From the NCBI RefSeq assembly GCF_000495815.1, contig NZ_AWGE01000020.1, positions 60,913-124,912 on the forward strand: 64,000 bases of DNA, in the 5' to 3' direction. The DNA comes from Asticcacaulis sp. AC466 (GTDB lineage: Bacteria; Pseudomonadota; Alphaproteobacteria; Caulobacterales; Caulobacteraceae). The translations under genes were made by a program, and so were the position numbers. Position 1 is the first letter of the stretch; every line of letters starts with the position of its first letter. The notes below the pieces were generated by a model. It ran no database searches and was not told the DNA's origin. It saw only the letters and a program-made list of their open reading frames with translations. Below, piece by piece: positions 1 through 8,007 of this stretch.

Positions 1-2
1 CC

Positions 3-68
3 TTAACTATCTCAGACGCCCTGATCGATGAGGGACTGGATGTGTTGGAAGGCGCACTTGTCCGATGA
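3..68 (+). CDS. C-terminal end of a class III aminotransferase (partial)
   Basis: Only the last 21 codons are present; the frame is open to the left edge and stops with TGA at 66-68. The tail reads LTISDALIDEGLDVLEGAL, which matches the usual C-terminus of PLP-dependent class III aminotransferases (a 'LTI..A.IDEGLDVLE.AL' ending). The stop overlaps the ATG of the next gene (ATGA, 65-68), so the two are probably translationally coupled. Substrate cannot be judged from this fragment. Confidence 0.55.
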   Translation, partial: LTISDALIDEGLDVLEGALVR

Positions 69-985
69 CTGAGGGGCTGCTTAGGCAAAAAACAGCCATC
101 ATCGGCTGCGGCCTGATTGGTGACAGCTGGGCGGCCCTTATGACCGCTCACGGCCACGACGTTGCCGCTTGGGATCCGTCTCCGACGGCGCTGGCCGATT
201 TCGAGAAACGAGTTGAAAAAGCCCGCCAGCAAGTGTGGCAACTGATGCCGACAGGGAGACCCGATACCGGTCGCCTGACCCTCACCGATGAGCTGGAAAC
301 AGCGCTTGTCGGTGCGACATGGGTGCAGGAAAATGCGCCGGAAAAGCTGGAACTCAAGCAGGACCTTTACGCGCAGATCGAGGCGGCTGTCGGCGATGAG
401 GTTGTCATTGCCAGCAGTACCTCGTCCCTGACCTGGTCAGAGCTTACGGTCGGGATGAAGCGACCGCAACGCCTGATTACGGCGCATCCGTTCAATCCGC
501 CGCATCTGATGCCGCTGGTGGAAATCTACGCCCGCGATGAGGATATCCGCGCCCGCAGCGTAACCTTCTATGCCGGCATGGACCGCCAGCCGGTGGTTCT
601 GAAACGCGACGCCGTGGGGCATATCGCCAACCGGCTGGCTTCAGCCTTGTGGCGCGAGGCGGTCAATATCGTGGCCGAGGACATAGCCGATGTCAGCGCA
701 GTGGATGCCGCTTTGGTGCACGGGCCCGGTCTTCGCTGGTCGGTGGTCGGCGCGCATATGGCCTATCACCTGGGGGGTGGCGTTGGTGGCATGGAAGCTT
801 ATCTCAAACACCTCGGCCCCAGCCAGGAACGACGCTGGTTTGCCCTGGGTTCGCCCAAGCTGACGCCGGAGGTATGCGCAAAGCTGGTGGCGGGTGTCGC
901 CGAGGAAGCCGCCGGACGCTCTGTCGATACTCTGGCCGGTGAACGCGATGCAGCGCTGATCCGCATCCTGAAGGTCAACCCATGA
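65..985 (+). CDS. 3-hydroxyacyl-CoA dehydrogenase family NAD-dependent oxidoreductase
   Basis: The 306-residue protein has an N-terminal Rossmann domain with the dinucleotide motif GCGLIG at residues 14-19 and the conserved ITAHPFNPPH segment, whose H141 fits the catalytic His of this family. The C-terminal helical domain starts near residue 185. At this length it resembles the short single-domain members, such as carnitine 3-dehydrogenase and L-gulonate 3-dehydrogenase (lambda-crystallin type), more than the fatty-acid beta-oxidation fusion. Those relatives oxidise a 3-hydroxy acid with NAD. It overlaps both neighbours by 4 nt, so it is the middle gene of an operon with an aminotransferase and a racemase-like protein. 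That suggests catabolism of an amino- or hydroxy-acid. The true substrate is unknown. Confidence 0.85.
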   Translation: MTEGLLRQKTAIIGCGLIGDSWAALMTAHGHDVAAWDPSPTALADFEKRVEKARQQVWQLMPTGRPDTGRLTLTDELETALVGATWVQENAPEKLELKQDLYAQIEAAVGDEVVIASSTSSLTWSELTVGMKRPQRLITAHPFNPPHLMPLVEIYARDEDIRARSVTFYAGMDRQPVVLKRDAVGHIANRLASALWREAVNIVAEDIADVSAVDAALVHGPGLRWSVVGAHMAYHLGGGVGGMEAYLKHLGPSQERRWFALGSPKLTPEVCAKLVAGVAEEAAGRSVDTLAGERDAALIRILKVNP

Positions 986-1662
986 CGGGGCCGGTGCGTA
1001 TTGCCTTGATCCATGCCCTGGAAGAATCGGTCCTGCCTATTCGGGCGGCCTTCGCAAACCTGTGGCCGGAGGCTTATACCTTCGATCTGCTCGATACCTC
1101 ACTGGCAGTCGATCTGGCGCATGCAGGTAAGCTGGATGACGCCATGATGACGCGTTTTCAGACCCTGGCTGACTATGCCCTGGCTAGCGAGGGCAAGGGT
1201 GGTCGGACCCAAGGCATACTTTTTACCTGTTCGGCCTTCGGTCCGGCGATCGAGGCGGTGAAAGCGCGCGTCTCAGTGCCGGTATTGCGGCCGAATGAAG
1301 CTGCCTTCGAAGCGGCGCTGGAGCTGGGGAACAGGATCGGTCTTGTCGTGACGTTCGCGCCGTCTCTGGACGCCCTCAAACGAGAACTGCTCGACATGGC
1401 GGCTGTCCGTGGTCGAAAAATCGATGTCCACGCTGTTCTGGCGGACGGCGCCTTGGCAGCTTTAAAATCCGGCGACGCAGACCGTCATGATCAACTGGCA
1501 GCGCACGCCGCCGCAAGCCTTGGCGATGTGGATGCGATCGTTCTGGGCCAGTTTTCTTTGGCGCGCGCTGGCTCGGCAATTGAGATCAGCACGGGTCGTC
1601 CTGTGGTTACCACGCCGGAAAGCTCAGTTGAGAGACTGCGGCGAAGGGTTTCTGACATCTGA
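982..1662 (+). CDS. Aspartate/glutamate racemase-fold protein
   Basis: The 226-residue protein has the Asp/Glu/hydantoin racemase superfamily pattern. The N-terminal strand is RIALIHAL, and the first cysteine site is in LFTCSAFGPAI (C83). The second half repeats the fold (NRIGLVVTFAPSL). The second catalytic cysteine, normally in a GCT-like motif in the C-terminal half, is not there: the equivalent stretch reads IVLGQFSLA. Two-base racemisation is therefore unlikely. It may be a decarboxylase, an isomerase or a single-Cys enzyme of the same fold. The start ATG overlaps the stop of the dehydrogenase by 4 nt. It ends the operon; the next gene is 364 bp away. Confidence 0.75.
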   Translation: MTGPVRIALIHALEESVLPIRAAFANLWPEAYTFDLLDTSLAVDLAHAGKLDDAMMTRFQTLADYALASEGKGGRTQGILFTCSAFGPAIEAVKARVSVPVLRPNEAAFEAALELGNRIGLVVTFAPSLDALKRELLDMAAVRGRKIDVHAVLADGALAALKSGDADRHDQLAAHAAASLGDVDAIVLGQFSLARAGSAIEISTGRPVVTTPESSVERLRRRVSDI

Positions 1663-2026
1663 CGGGACAGCGACCGTCCCCGCAACCCGTTTCCCACACA
1701 AGTACGATGTTGAAATAAAGCATATGGCTAGTTTCAACGTTCAAAATCATGCCCAAGTTTCAGCATCGCGGTCTTACGCTGTTCGACGGCAGATGTTTCA
1801 AGCGCCTTTTGAGCTTCCGCCATCTCGGTCGTAGATCCTTGCCTGCAACGATCGGCGAAAGCTGTCCTGAATACATACGCATTTTTGAGCCTTGCAGATA
1901 TGGCCTATTTACAGGCTTGCAAAAGGCAACGGCACAGGTTTATCTACATTAAGTCAGACAAAAAGCCCAGGTTAGGTTTCCTGGGGGAGAGCCGGATATA
2001 CCGGTCGTCACACAGGGAAGAACCAT
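1663..2026. other. Intergenic region upstream of the hemicellulase operon
   Basis: I see no convincing gene in these 364 bases; the short open frames lack ribosome sites and recognisable protein sequence. The region must carry the promoter of the 2027-12401 operon. It contains a perfect 6-bp inverted repeat, CCCAGG (1966-1971) and CCTGGG (1980-1985), separated by 8 nt, about 40 nt before the GH51 start. It could be a leader hairpin or an operator half-site pair. A good ribosome site (AGGGAAG) sits just before the start at 2027. Confidence 0.5.
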
Positions 2027-4129
2027 ATGCGGAATCCATTGCAAAATGTTAGCGCTACCTTTATTTTCGCGATCGCTTTATCAGGCGTCGTGCGCCCCGC
2101 TTTCGGGGAGCCCTCGGCGGTTGCGCAAGTATTTCCCGTTCGGGCGGGCATAGATGTCTCAAAGGTGTCGAGACCCATCAGCCGCTATGAATACGGCATG
2201 TTTATCGAGCCTATCGGACGCGCGATCGATCGCAGCCTGTGGGCCGAAATGCTGGATGACCGGAAGTTTTATTTCCCAATCGTTGCCGAAGGGCAGGACG
2301 CGCCGCCCAAACGGCCGTCGTTCACCGGCCCTGATCGCCATTGGCGCGCTGTCGGGCCGGCTGACTCCGTTAGCATGGACAAGACAGCGCCCTTTGTCGG
2401 CGACCAGAGTGCGAAAGTCGCGCTGGTCGGCGACAGTCCGCATGGCATCTCCCAGTCGGGTTTGAGCCTTGTCGCCGGGAAAGCCTATTCCGGTCGTATC
2501 GTGGTCTCTATTCCCTCTGGGGCAAAAATATCGGTGTCTTTGGTGTGGGGCGACGGGCCGGCCGATCGTCAGACGCTACGTTTGCCCGTCAGTGGCAGCG
2601 CATGGAAGACAGTGCCTGTCACCTTTACCGCCGGGGCGTCTTCTGACGCCGCACGTCTTGAAATTACGGGCACGGGACAGGGGAGCTTTCGTATCGGTGC
2701 CGTTTCTTTAATGCCCGCCGACAATCTGGACGGTTGGCGCGCCGACGCCGTACGGGAATTGCGGACACTGAAATCAGGGATGTGGCGCCTGCCGGGCGGC
2801 AATTATCTATCCAACTGGGACTGGCATGACGCCCTTGGGCCGCGCGATCAGCGGCGACCAATGTATGATCATTCCTGGAGCGCCATGCAGACAAATGACA
2901 TCGGCATGGACGAATATATGACGCTTTGCGCCCTTATCGGCACGGAGCCCTATGTGACGGTGAATGCCGGTCTGGGCGACGCCAATTCGGCCGCCGAAGA
3001 AGTTGAATATCTCAACGGCCCGGCAACAAGCTATTGGGGGGGCAAGCGCGCGAAGAATGGGCACGCGGCGCCATACGGTATCAAATACTGGAATATCGGC
3101 AACGAGCCCTACGGGGACTGGCAAATCGGCAAGACATCGCTGGAATACTATACGATCAAGCACATCGACTTCGCTCAGAGGATGAAACGGGCGGACCCAT
3201 CGATTACGCTTCTGGCTTCGGGTGCCATGCCGGACCAGCGCAAATGGCCCGGGGTCGACAAGGAGAATGCCAATCTACAGAGCATTTTACCGAAATTCGG
3301 CACCGAACTGGATTGGACGGGCGGGCTGATTGCCAATGCGTCGGGCTATTTTGATGGGATCACCGAGCACTGGTATGACACGGCGGAAAAGCGTCCGAAC
3401 GCGCCGCCTGAGGACGAACTTCTGGAATTTGCCCGCCAGCCTTCCAACAATGTGCTGATGAAGGCGGAGGAGTGGAAGATTTACCGCTCCAAATATCCGG
3501 TGATCGACAAGAAGGACATGTTCCTGTCGATAGACGAATATGCCTATTTCCCGGCGGCGCCAAACCTCAAGACGTCCTTGGCCTATGCCATGGTGTTGCA
3601 GGAAATGCTGCGTCACACCGAGGCTATTCGTATGTCGGCCTTTACCATGGGCAGCAGTACCATGGACATTACGCCAACCCATGCCACGCTCAATTCGACC
3701 GGCAAGGTGTTCCAGTTTTATGGTCAGCATTTCGGCGAGGGGGTAATCCCGCTAGACGTCGTCGGCGACACACCCTGGCCGTCACCCAAGTATCCGGTCG
3801 GTTTCGACCACCCCCAGGTCGTAGCGGGCAGCTCGACCTGGCCCTTGGATGTCGTCGCCGGTTTGAGCCCCGACCGCAAAAAGCTGATCGTGGGTGTCGT
3901 CAATGCGACCACGGCGACGCGGCAGCTCGTCCTGGATTTGAAGGGCATCAACATCGCCGCGAATGGCAAGCTATACAGCTTGAGCGGCCCCAATCTCGAA
4001 GCGGCCAATGTCGTTGGGAAAGAGCCCGGCGTAACCATCCAGACTGTCGACATCGCTATGGTCGGTCGCGGGCTTCCCGTGCCGCCCACCTCGGCAGTCG
4101 TATATGAATTTGAAATCACAGGCCAATGA
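2027..4129 (+). CDS. Exported alpha-L-arabinofuranosidase, GH51 family
   Basis: The protein has 700 residues. A Sec signal peptide spans about residues 1-27 (hydrophobic ATFIFAIALSGVV, then AFG). Residues about 90-230 look like a beta-sandwich carbohydrate-binding module. The catalytic barrel follows, with the clan GH-A acid/base in YWNIGNEPYG (E360) and the nucleophile in SIDEYAYF (E504). A small C-terminal beta domain ends the protein. GH51 enzymes release terminal arabinofuranose from arabinoxylan, arabinan or decorated xyloglucan with retention of configuration. It is the first gene of a tightly packed five-gene operon of exported carbohydrate enzymes; the next gene begins within a few bases of its stop. 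Periplasmic or cell-surface location is inferred from the signal peptide. Confidence 0.9.
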   Translation: MRNPLQNVSATFIFAIALSGVVRPAFGEPSAVAQVFPVRAGIDVSKVSRPISRYEYGMFIEPIGRAIDRSLWAEMLDDRKFYFPIVAEGQDAPPKRPSFTGPDRHWRAVGPADSVSMDKTAPFVGDQSAKVALVGDSPHGISQSGLSLVAGKAYSGRIVVSIPSGAKISVSLVWGDGPADRQTLRLPVSGSAWKTVPVTFTAGASSDAARLEITGTGQGSFRIGAVSLMPADNLDGWRADAVRELRTLKSGMWRLPGGNYLSNWDWHDALGPRDQRRPMYDHSWSAMQTNDIGMDEYMTLCALIGTEPYVTVNAGLGDANSAAEEVEYLNGPATSYWGGKRAKNGHAAPYGIKYWNIGNEPYGDWQIGKTSLEYYTIKHIDFAQRMKRADPSITLLASGAMPDQRKWPGVDKENANLQSILPKFGTELDWTGGLIANASGYFDGITEHWYDTAEKRPNAPPEDELLEFARQPSNNVLMKAEEWKIYRSKYPVIDKKDMFLSIDEYAYFPAAPNLKTSLAYAMVLQEMLRHTEAIRMSAFTMGSSTMDITPTHATLNSTGKVFQFYGQHFGEGVIPLDVVGDTPWPSPKYPVGFDHPQVVAGSSTWPLDVVAGLSPDRKKLIVGVVNATTATRQLVLDLKGINIAANGKLYSLSGPNLEAANVVGKEPGVTIQTVDIAMVGRGLPVPPTSAVVYEFEITGQ

Positions 4130-4137
4130 GGATCGTT

Positions 4138-5169
4138 ATGAAACCCGTAAATATAGTTGCCGCAGTCGTTTGCCTGGCCTTGCTGGCTGGGCCGCTTCAC
4201 GCCGCGCCGTCTGTCGGTGTCGAACGCATCACGGTCCACAGTGTATCACTGGAAGGCAATCTGGAAGGCGAGTCGGCGGACCGGACCGTCATCGTCTATC
4301 TGCCGCCGGACTATGCGACCAACCCCAAAAAACGCTATCCCGTTGTGTATGCGCTCCATGGGTATTCGATCAATAACGATATCTGGAGCAAGGAAATAAA
4401 GGCGCTGGAAAGCATCGAAGGCGCCTATGCGAACGGAACCCAGGGCATGATCATTGTATTGCCCAATTCGCAAACCCTGCACAATGGGTCCATGTATTCC
4501 AGTTCGGTGACTATTGGCGACTGGGAAGGCTTTATCACCCACGACCTCGTCAGCTATATCGACTCCCACTATCGCACGATTGCGGATCGGGCCAGTCGTG
4601 GCCTTGCAGGGCATTCCATGGGCGGTTACGGTACGCTGCGCCTCGGCATGAAATATCCCGATGTCTATGCCGCGCTCTATGCGATGAGCCCGTGCTGCCT
4701 GTCGGCCCGTGGCGCCCCATCGCCTGAGGATGCGGCCCAGCTTGAGGCATTGAAGTCGCCCGAAGAGAGCCAAAAGTTGGGGTTTTTCACGCGCGGAACC
4801 CTGGCTGTTTCAGCGGCCTGGGCGCCGAACCCAAAGAACCCGCCCTTCTATCTCGACTTGCCGACCAAGGGCGGGGTGCCCCAGCCTTCCGTTTTGAACC
4901 GCTGGGCGGCCAATGCCCCGCTGTCGATGGTTGACCAGTATATTTTCAATTTGCGCCGCTACAAGGCCATTGCCATCGACGTCGGCGATCGCGACGGCCT
5001 GAAAGTCGACGCCGAGGATATACACACCGTCATGCAAAATGGCGGCGTGGCGAATAGCTTCGAGATCTATTCCGGTGACCATGTGAGCGGCGTGGCGGAT
5101 CGCTTCCAGAACCACGTCCTGCCCTTCTTTAGCAAGACGCTCTTCTTTACCCAGCCGGCGGCGAAATAG
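4138..5169 (+). CDS. Exported CE1-type esterase (esterase D / feruloyl or acetyl-xylan esterase-like)
   Basis: This is an alpha/beta hydrolase of about 343 residues. The nucleophile elbow is GHSMGG (S160), and probable acid and histidine lie in DVGDRDG and GDHVSG near the C-terminus. An earlier in-frame ATG at 4126 overlaps the GH51 stop. I prefer 4138 because GAGG lies 6 nt upstream and the product then begins with a clean signal peptide (MKPVNIVAAVVCLALLAG). Family members cut ester-linked acyl groups (feruloyl, acetyl) from hemicellulose or act on small esters. The operon context favours deacylation of plant polysaccharide. The exact acyl group is not evident from sequence. Confidence 0.85.
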   Translation: MKPVNIVAAVVCLALLAGPLHAAPSVGVERITVHSVSLEGNLEGESADRTVIVYLPPDYATNPKKRYPVVYALHGYSINNDIWSKEIKALESIEGAYANGTQGMIIVLPNSQTLHNGSMYSSSVTIGDWEGFITHDLVSYIDSHYRTIADRASRGLAGHSMGGYGTLRLGMKYPDVYAALYAMSPCCLSARGAPSPEDAAQLEALKSPEESQKLGFFTRGTLAVSAAWAPNPKNPPFYLDLPTKGGVPQPSVLNRWAANAPLSMVDQYIFNLRRYKAIAIDVGDRDGLKVDAEDIHTVMQNGGVANSFEIYSGDHVSGVADRFQNHVLPFFSKTLFFTQPAAK

Positions 5170-5276
5170 AGGCGGGCGGGAGTCAGTGGTGACGGTTGAA
5201 CGCGGCATCGAACACCTGGAGTATGGCGCAGTTGGCAGTTCAGCACATAAAAAATACAGGGAAAAAGGGAAACGAA

Positions 5277-7961
5277 ATGTCTAACATATTACGCTCATGC
5301 GCATCCGGATTGGTATTGGCGGCCTGCCTGGCTGTGAGCGCTGCCGCCACCGCCACCCGTGCGGAGACACTGGCGGCACCCCCAGAGTCGTCCATACGGC
5401 AAGAGGCGACGGAAAAGGCGGCGGCTTTGGTGGCGCAGTTGACCCTGGATGAAAAGGTGTCGCAGTTGTTGAACGTGGCGCCGTCCATCCCCAGGCTGAA
5501 CATTCCCGCCTACAACTGGTGGACGGAATCTTTGCATGGCGCCATCGGCGCTGTCCCGACAACCAATTTCCCTGAACCCATCGGGCTGGCCGCGACATTC
5601 GACAGCCCCCTGATCAAGGACGTCGCCTCAGCGATCAGCGTAGAGGTTCGCGCGCTTCACACCCTGGGCCGCAAAACCGGACAGCTTGGCCATATCGGGA
5701 CGGGGCTGGACACCTGGTCGCCCAACATCAATATCTTCAGAGATCCGCGTTGGGGGCGCGGCCAGGAAACCTACGGGGAAGATCCATATCTGACGGCGCA
5801 AATGGGGGTGTCCTTTGTGCAGGGTATGCAGGGCAACGATCCTGAAACACCGGATGTCATTGCCACGCCCAAACATTTCGCCGTTCACAGCGGGCCGGAA
5901 TCGACCCGTCACGTCGCCAACGTCTTTGTGTCGCCGCACGACATGGAAGACACCTATCTGCCCGCCTTCCGAGCAGCGATTGTCGATGGTCACGCAGGCT
6001 CGATCATGTGCGCCTATAATCGCATCGACGGCCAGCCGGCGTGTGGCAACGACTTTCTCATGAAGGATCGTCTTAGAACGGCCTGGGGCTTTAAGGGGTA
6101 TGTCGTTTCCGATTGCGACGCCGTTGTCGATATCGCCAACCACCACAAATATGCCTCCGATCCGGCCGCGGCTGTTGCCGTCGCCCTCAAGACCGGGGTG
6201 GACAATGAATGTAATGGCGCCACGCTATCGGATACGCCGGGCCTGGGCGAGCGTTACAAGGAGGCCTATGCGCGTGGTCTGATCAGCATGACCGATATCG
6301 ACACGGCGTTGGTGCGTCTGTTTTCGGCTCGCTACCGCAATGGCGACCTGGCAGGATTGCCGGGCCGGTCCTTGTCTGCCACACCGGTGTCGGCCATAGG
6401 CACGCCAGACCATCAGGCGCTTGCGCTCAAGACCGCCATTGAAAGCCTGGTCCTCCTCAAGAATGACGGCGTACTGCCGCTCAGGCCCGACGTAAAGATT
6501 GCCCTCGTCGGCCCGCTTGCCGATGCAACGCGTGTTCTACGCGGCAATTATTCGTCTTCGCAAAGTGCGCCGCCCATATCCGTAGAAGCGGGCCTTAGCG
6601 CCGCGATGCCGAAAGCCGCCATCACCCTTGTGCCATTTGGCGCTTCAATAACGGATGGCGACCCGGCCCCAAATGCCGTCTTTTTGACGCCTTCGGGAAA
6701 GCCGGGGCTGAAAGCCGAATATTACAATGCGGCACCGCGTCCCGCCGGATCGGAGGCGACATCGGAGACGCAGTTTGAATCCCGGCCGCTGGCTACGCGC
6801 ACGGACGTTAATCTGTCGTCGCGCGCCAGCGAAGTCGCCGGACTGTCCGAGCAGAACAAGGTTGTCTGGAGCGGATATTTCGTCGCGCCCGCAACAGGCA
6901 CCTACCGTCTCGGCCTGACGGGCGTAATGGGCGCGATTGAGCTCGACGATGGCGTACGATTGGAGGCCAAGACCTATTCGCGCTGGGCCGAACCGTTGAA
7001 GCTTAAGACTGTGACGCTGCAAAAGGGCAAACGCTACCCGCTGCAGCTACAAACCCAGGCGGGGGTCAGCGCCCCATCCGGTCTGGTGTGGAAACGTATA
7101 TCCGCCACCCCGGAAGCAGACCTGGCTGAGGGCATCAAAAACGCCGATGTCGTGGTCGCCGTTGTCGGTCTGACCTCCGATCTGGAAGGGGAGGAGATGC
7201 CGGTCAAGATCGAAGGGTTCGAGGGCGGTGACAAGACCTCGCTCGATATCCCGGCGGACCAGCGCCAGATGCTTGAGCAGGTCAAGGCATCTGGCAAACG
7301 CCTGATCGTCGTACTGATGAACGGCAGCCCGCTCGATCTGTCGTGGGCAAAGGAAAACGCTTCGGCCATCGTCGAAGCCTGGTATCCGGGTCAGGCTGGT
7401 GGTCGGGCTGTTGGCGATGTCCTGGCCGGGGCCGCGGATCCGGGCGGCCGCCTGCCGCTCACCTTCTACAGCAGCGTCAGCGATCTGCCGCCGTTCGACG
7501 ACTATGCGATGAAGGGCCGGACCTATCGCTATTTCACTGGCAAGCCGGTCTATGGCTTTGGATATGGGCTCAGCTACACCCAATTCGCCTATGAGACGCT
7601 CCAAATTCAACCGGTCGGTGGCAAGGCGGAGGACGGCCTGACCGTCACCGTGAAGGTAAAAAATGTCGGGCCGCGTACCGGAAACGAAGTGGCGCAGCTC
7701 TATCTGACGCCGCCGGCGTTTGAGGGCGCACCACGGCTCGCCTTGCGCGGATTCCAACGTCTGTCCCTGAAGGCCGGAGAAAGCCGGATGCTCACCTTCA
7801 CCTTGTCGCCTCGCGATCTGAGTTTTGTTGATCGTGACGGCCATCGCTCCGTCATGGCCGGGCGGTATCAGGTGTCCGTTGGCTCAGGTCAGCCCGAAGC
7901 GGGTATCGCTTACCAGGCTGGGGATGTTGTCATCGCTAGCGCCCGTTCCATACCGGAGTAG
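5277..7961 (+). CDS. Exported GH3 beta-xylosidase/beta-glucosidase with PA14 domain
   Basis: From the chosen start the protein has about 894 residues. An upstream in-frame ATG at 5196 would add 27 residues of poor signal character. The ATG at 5277 has a purine-rich ribosome site (AAAGGGAAACGA) and opens directly into a signal peptide ending near ATRAE. The order is the GH3 N-terminal barrel (RDPRWGRGQETYGEDPYL), the nucleophile aspartate in VVSDCDAV (D279), the GH3 C-terminal alpha/beta domain interrupted by a PA14 insert starting near GLKAEYYNA, and a fibronectin-III-like tail. The PA14 insert and the RGQETYGEDP motif fit exo-acting enzymes on xylo- or gluco-oligosaccharides. It follows the esterase by about 107 bp in the same operon. 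Confidence 0.92.
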   Translation: MSNILRSCASGLVLAACLAVSAAATATRAETLAAPPESSIRQEATEKAAALVAQLTLDEKVSQLLNVAPSIPRLNIPAYNWWTESLHGAIGAVPTTNFPEPIGLAATFDSPLIKDVASAISVEVRALHTLGRKTGQLGHIGTGLDTWSPNINIFRDPRWGRGQETYGEDPYLTAQMGVSFVQGMQGNDPETPDVIATPKHFAVHSGPESTRHVANVFVSPHDMEDTYLPAFRAAIVDGHAGSIMCAYNRIDGQPACGNDFLMKDRLRTAWGFKGYVVSDCDAVVDIANHHKYASDPAAAVAVALKTGVDNECNGATLSDTPGLGERYKEAYARGLISMTDIDTALVRLFSARYRNGDLAGLPGRSLSATPVSAIGTPDHQALALKTAIESLVLLKNDGVLPLRPDVKIALVGPLADATRVLRGNYSSSQSAPPISVEAGLSAAMPKAAITLVPFGASITDGDPAPNAVFLTPSGKPGLKAEYYNAAPRPAGSEATSETQFESRPLATRTDVNLSSRASEVAGLSEQNKVVWSGYFVAPATGTYRLGLTGVMGAIELDDGVRLEAKTYSRWAEPLKLKTVTLQKGKRYPLQLQTQAGVSAPSGLVWKRISATPEADLAEGIKNADVVVAVVGLTSDLEGEEMPVKIEGFEGGDKTSLDIPADQRQMLEQVKASGKRLIVVLMNGSPLDLSWAKENASAIVEAWYPGQAGGRAVGDVLAGAADPGGRLPLTFYSSVSDLPPFDDYAMKGRTYRYFTGKPVYGFGYGLSYTQFAYETLQIQPVGGKAEDGLTVTVKVKNVGPRTGNEVAQLYLTPPAFEGAPRLALRGFQRLSLKAGESRMLTFTLSPRDLSFVDRDGHRSVMAGRYQVSVGSGQPEAGIAYQAGDVVIASARSIPE

Positions 7962-8007
7962 GACGGGGGGACCGCAACGCGTAATACAAATAAGTCAGGA
8001 AAATGCG

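Noticed and set aside
7047..7844. 265-codon minus-strand open frame
   Set aside because: Antisense to the GH3 gene; no ribosome site or recognisable protein.
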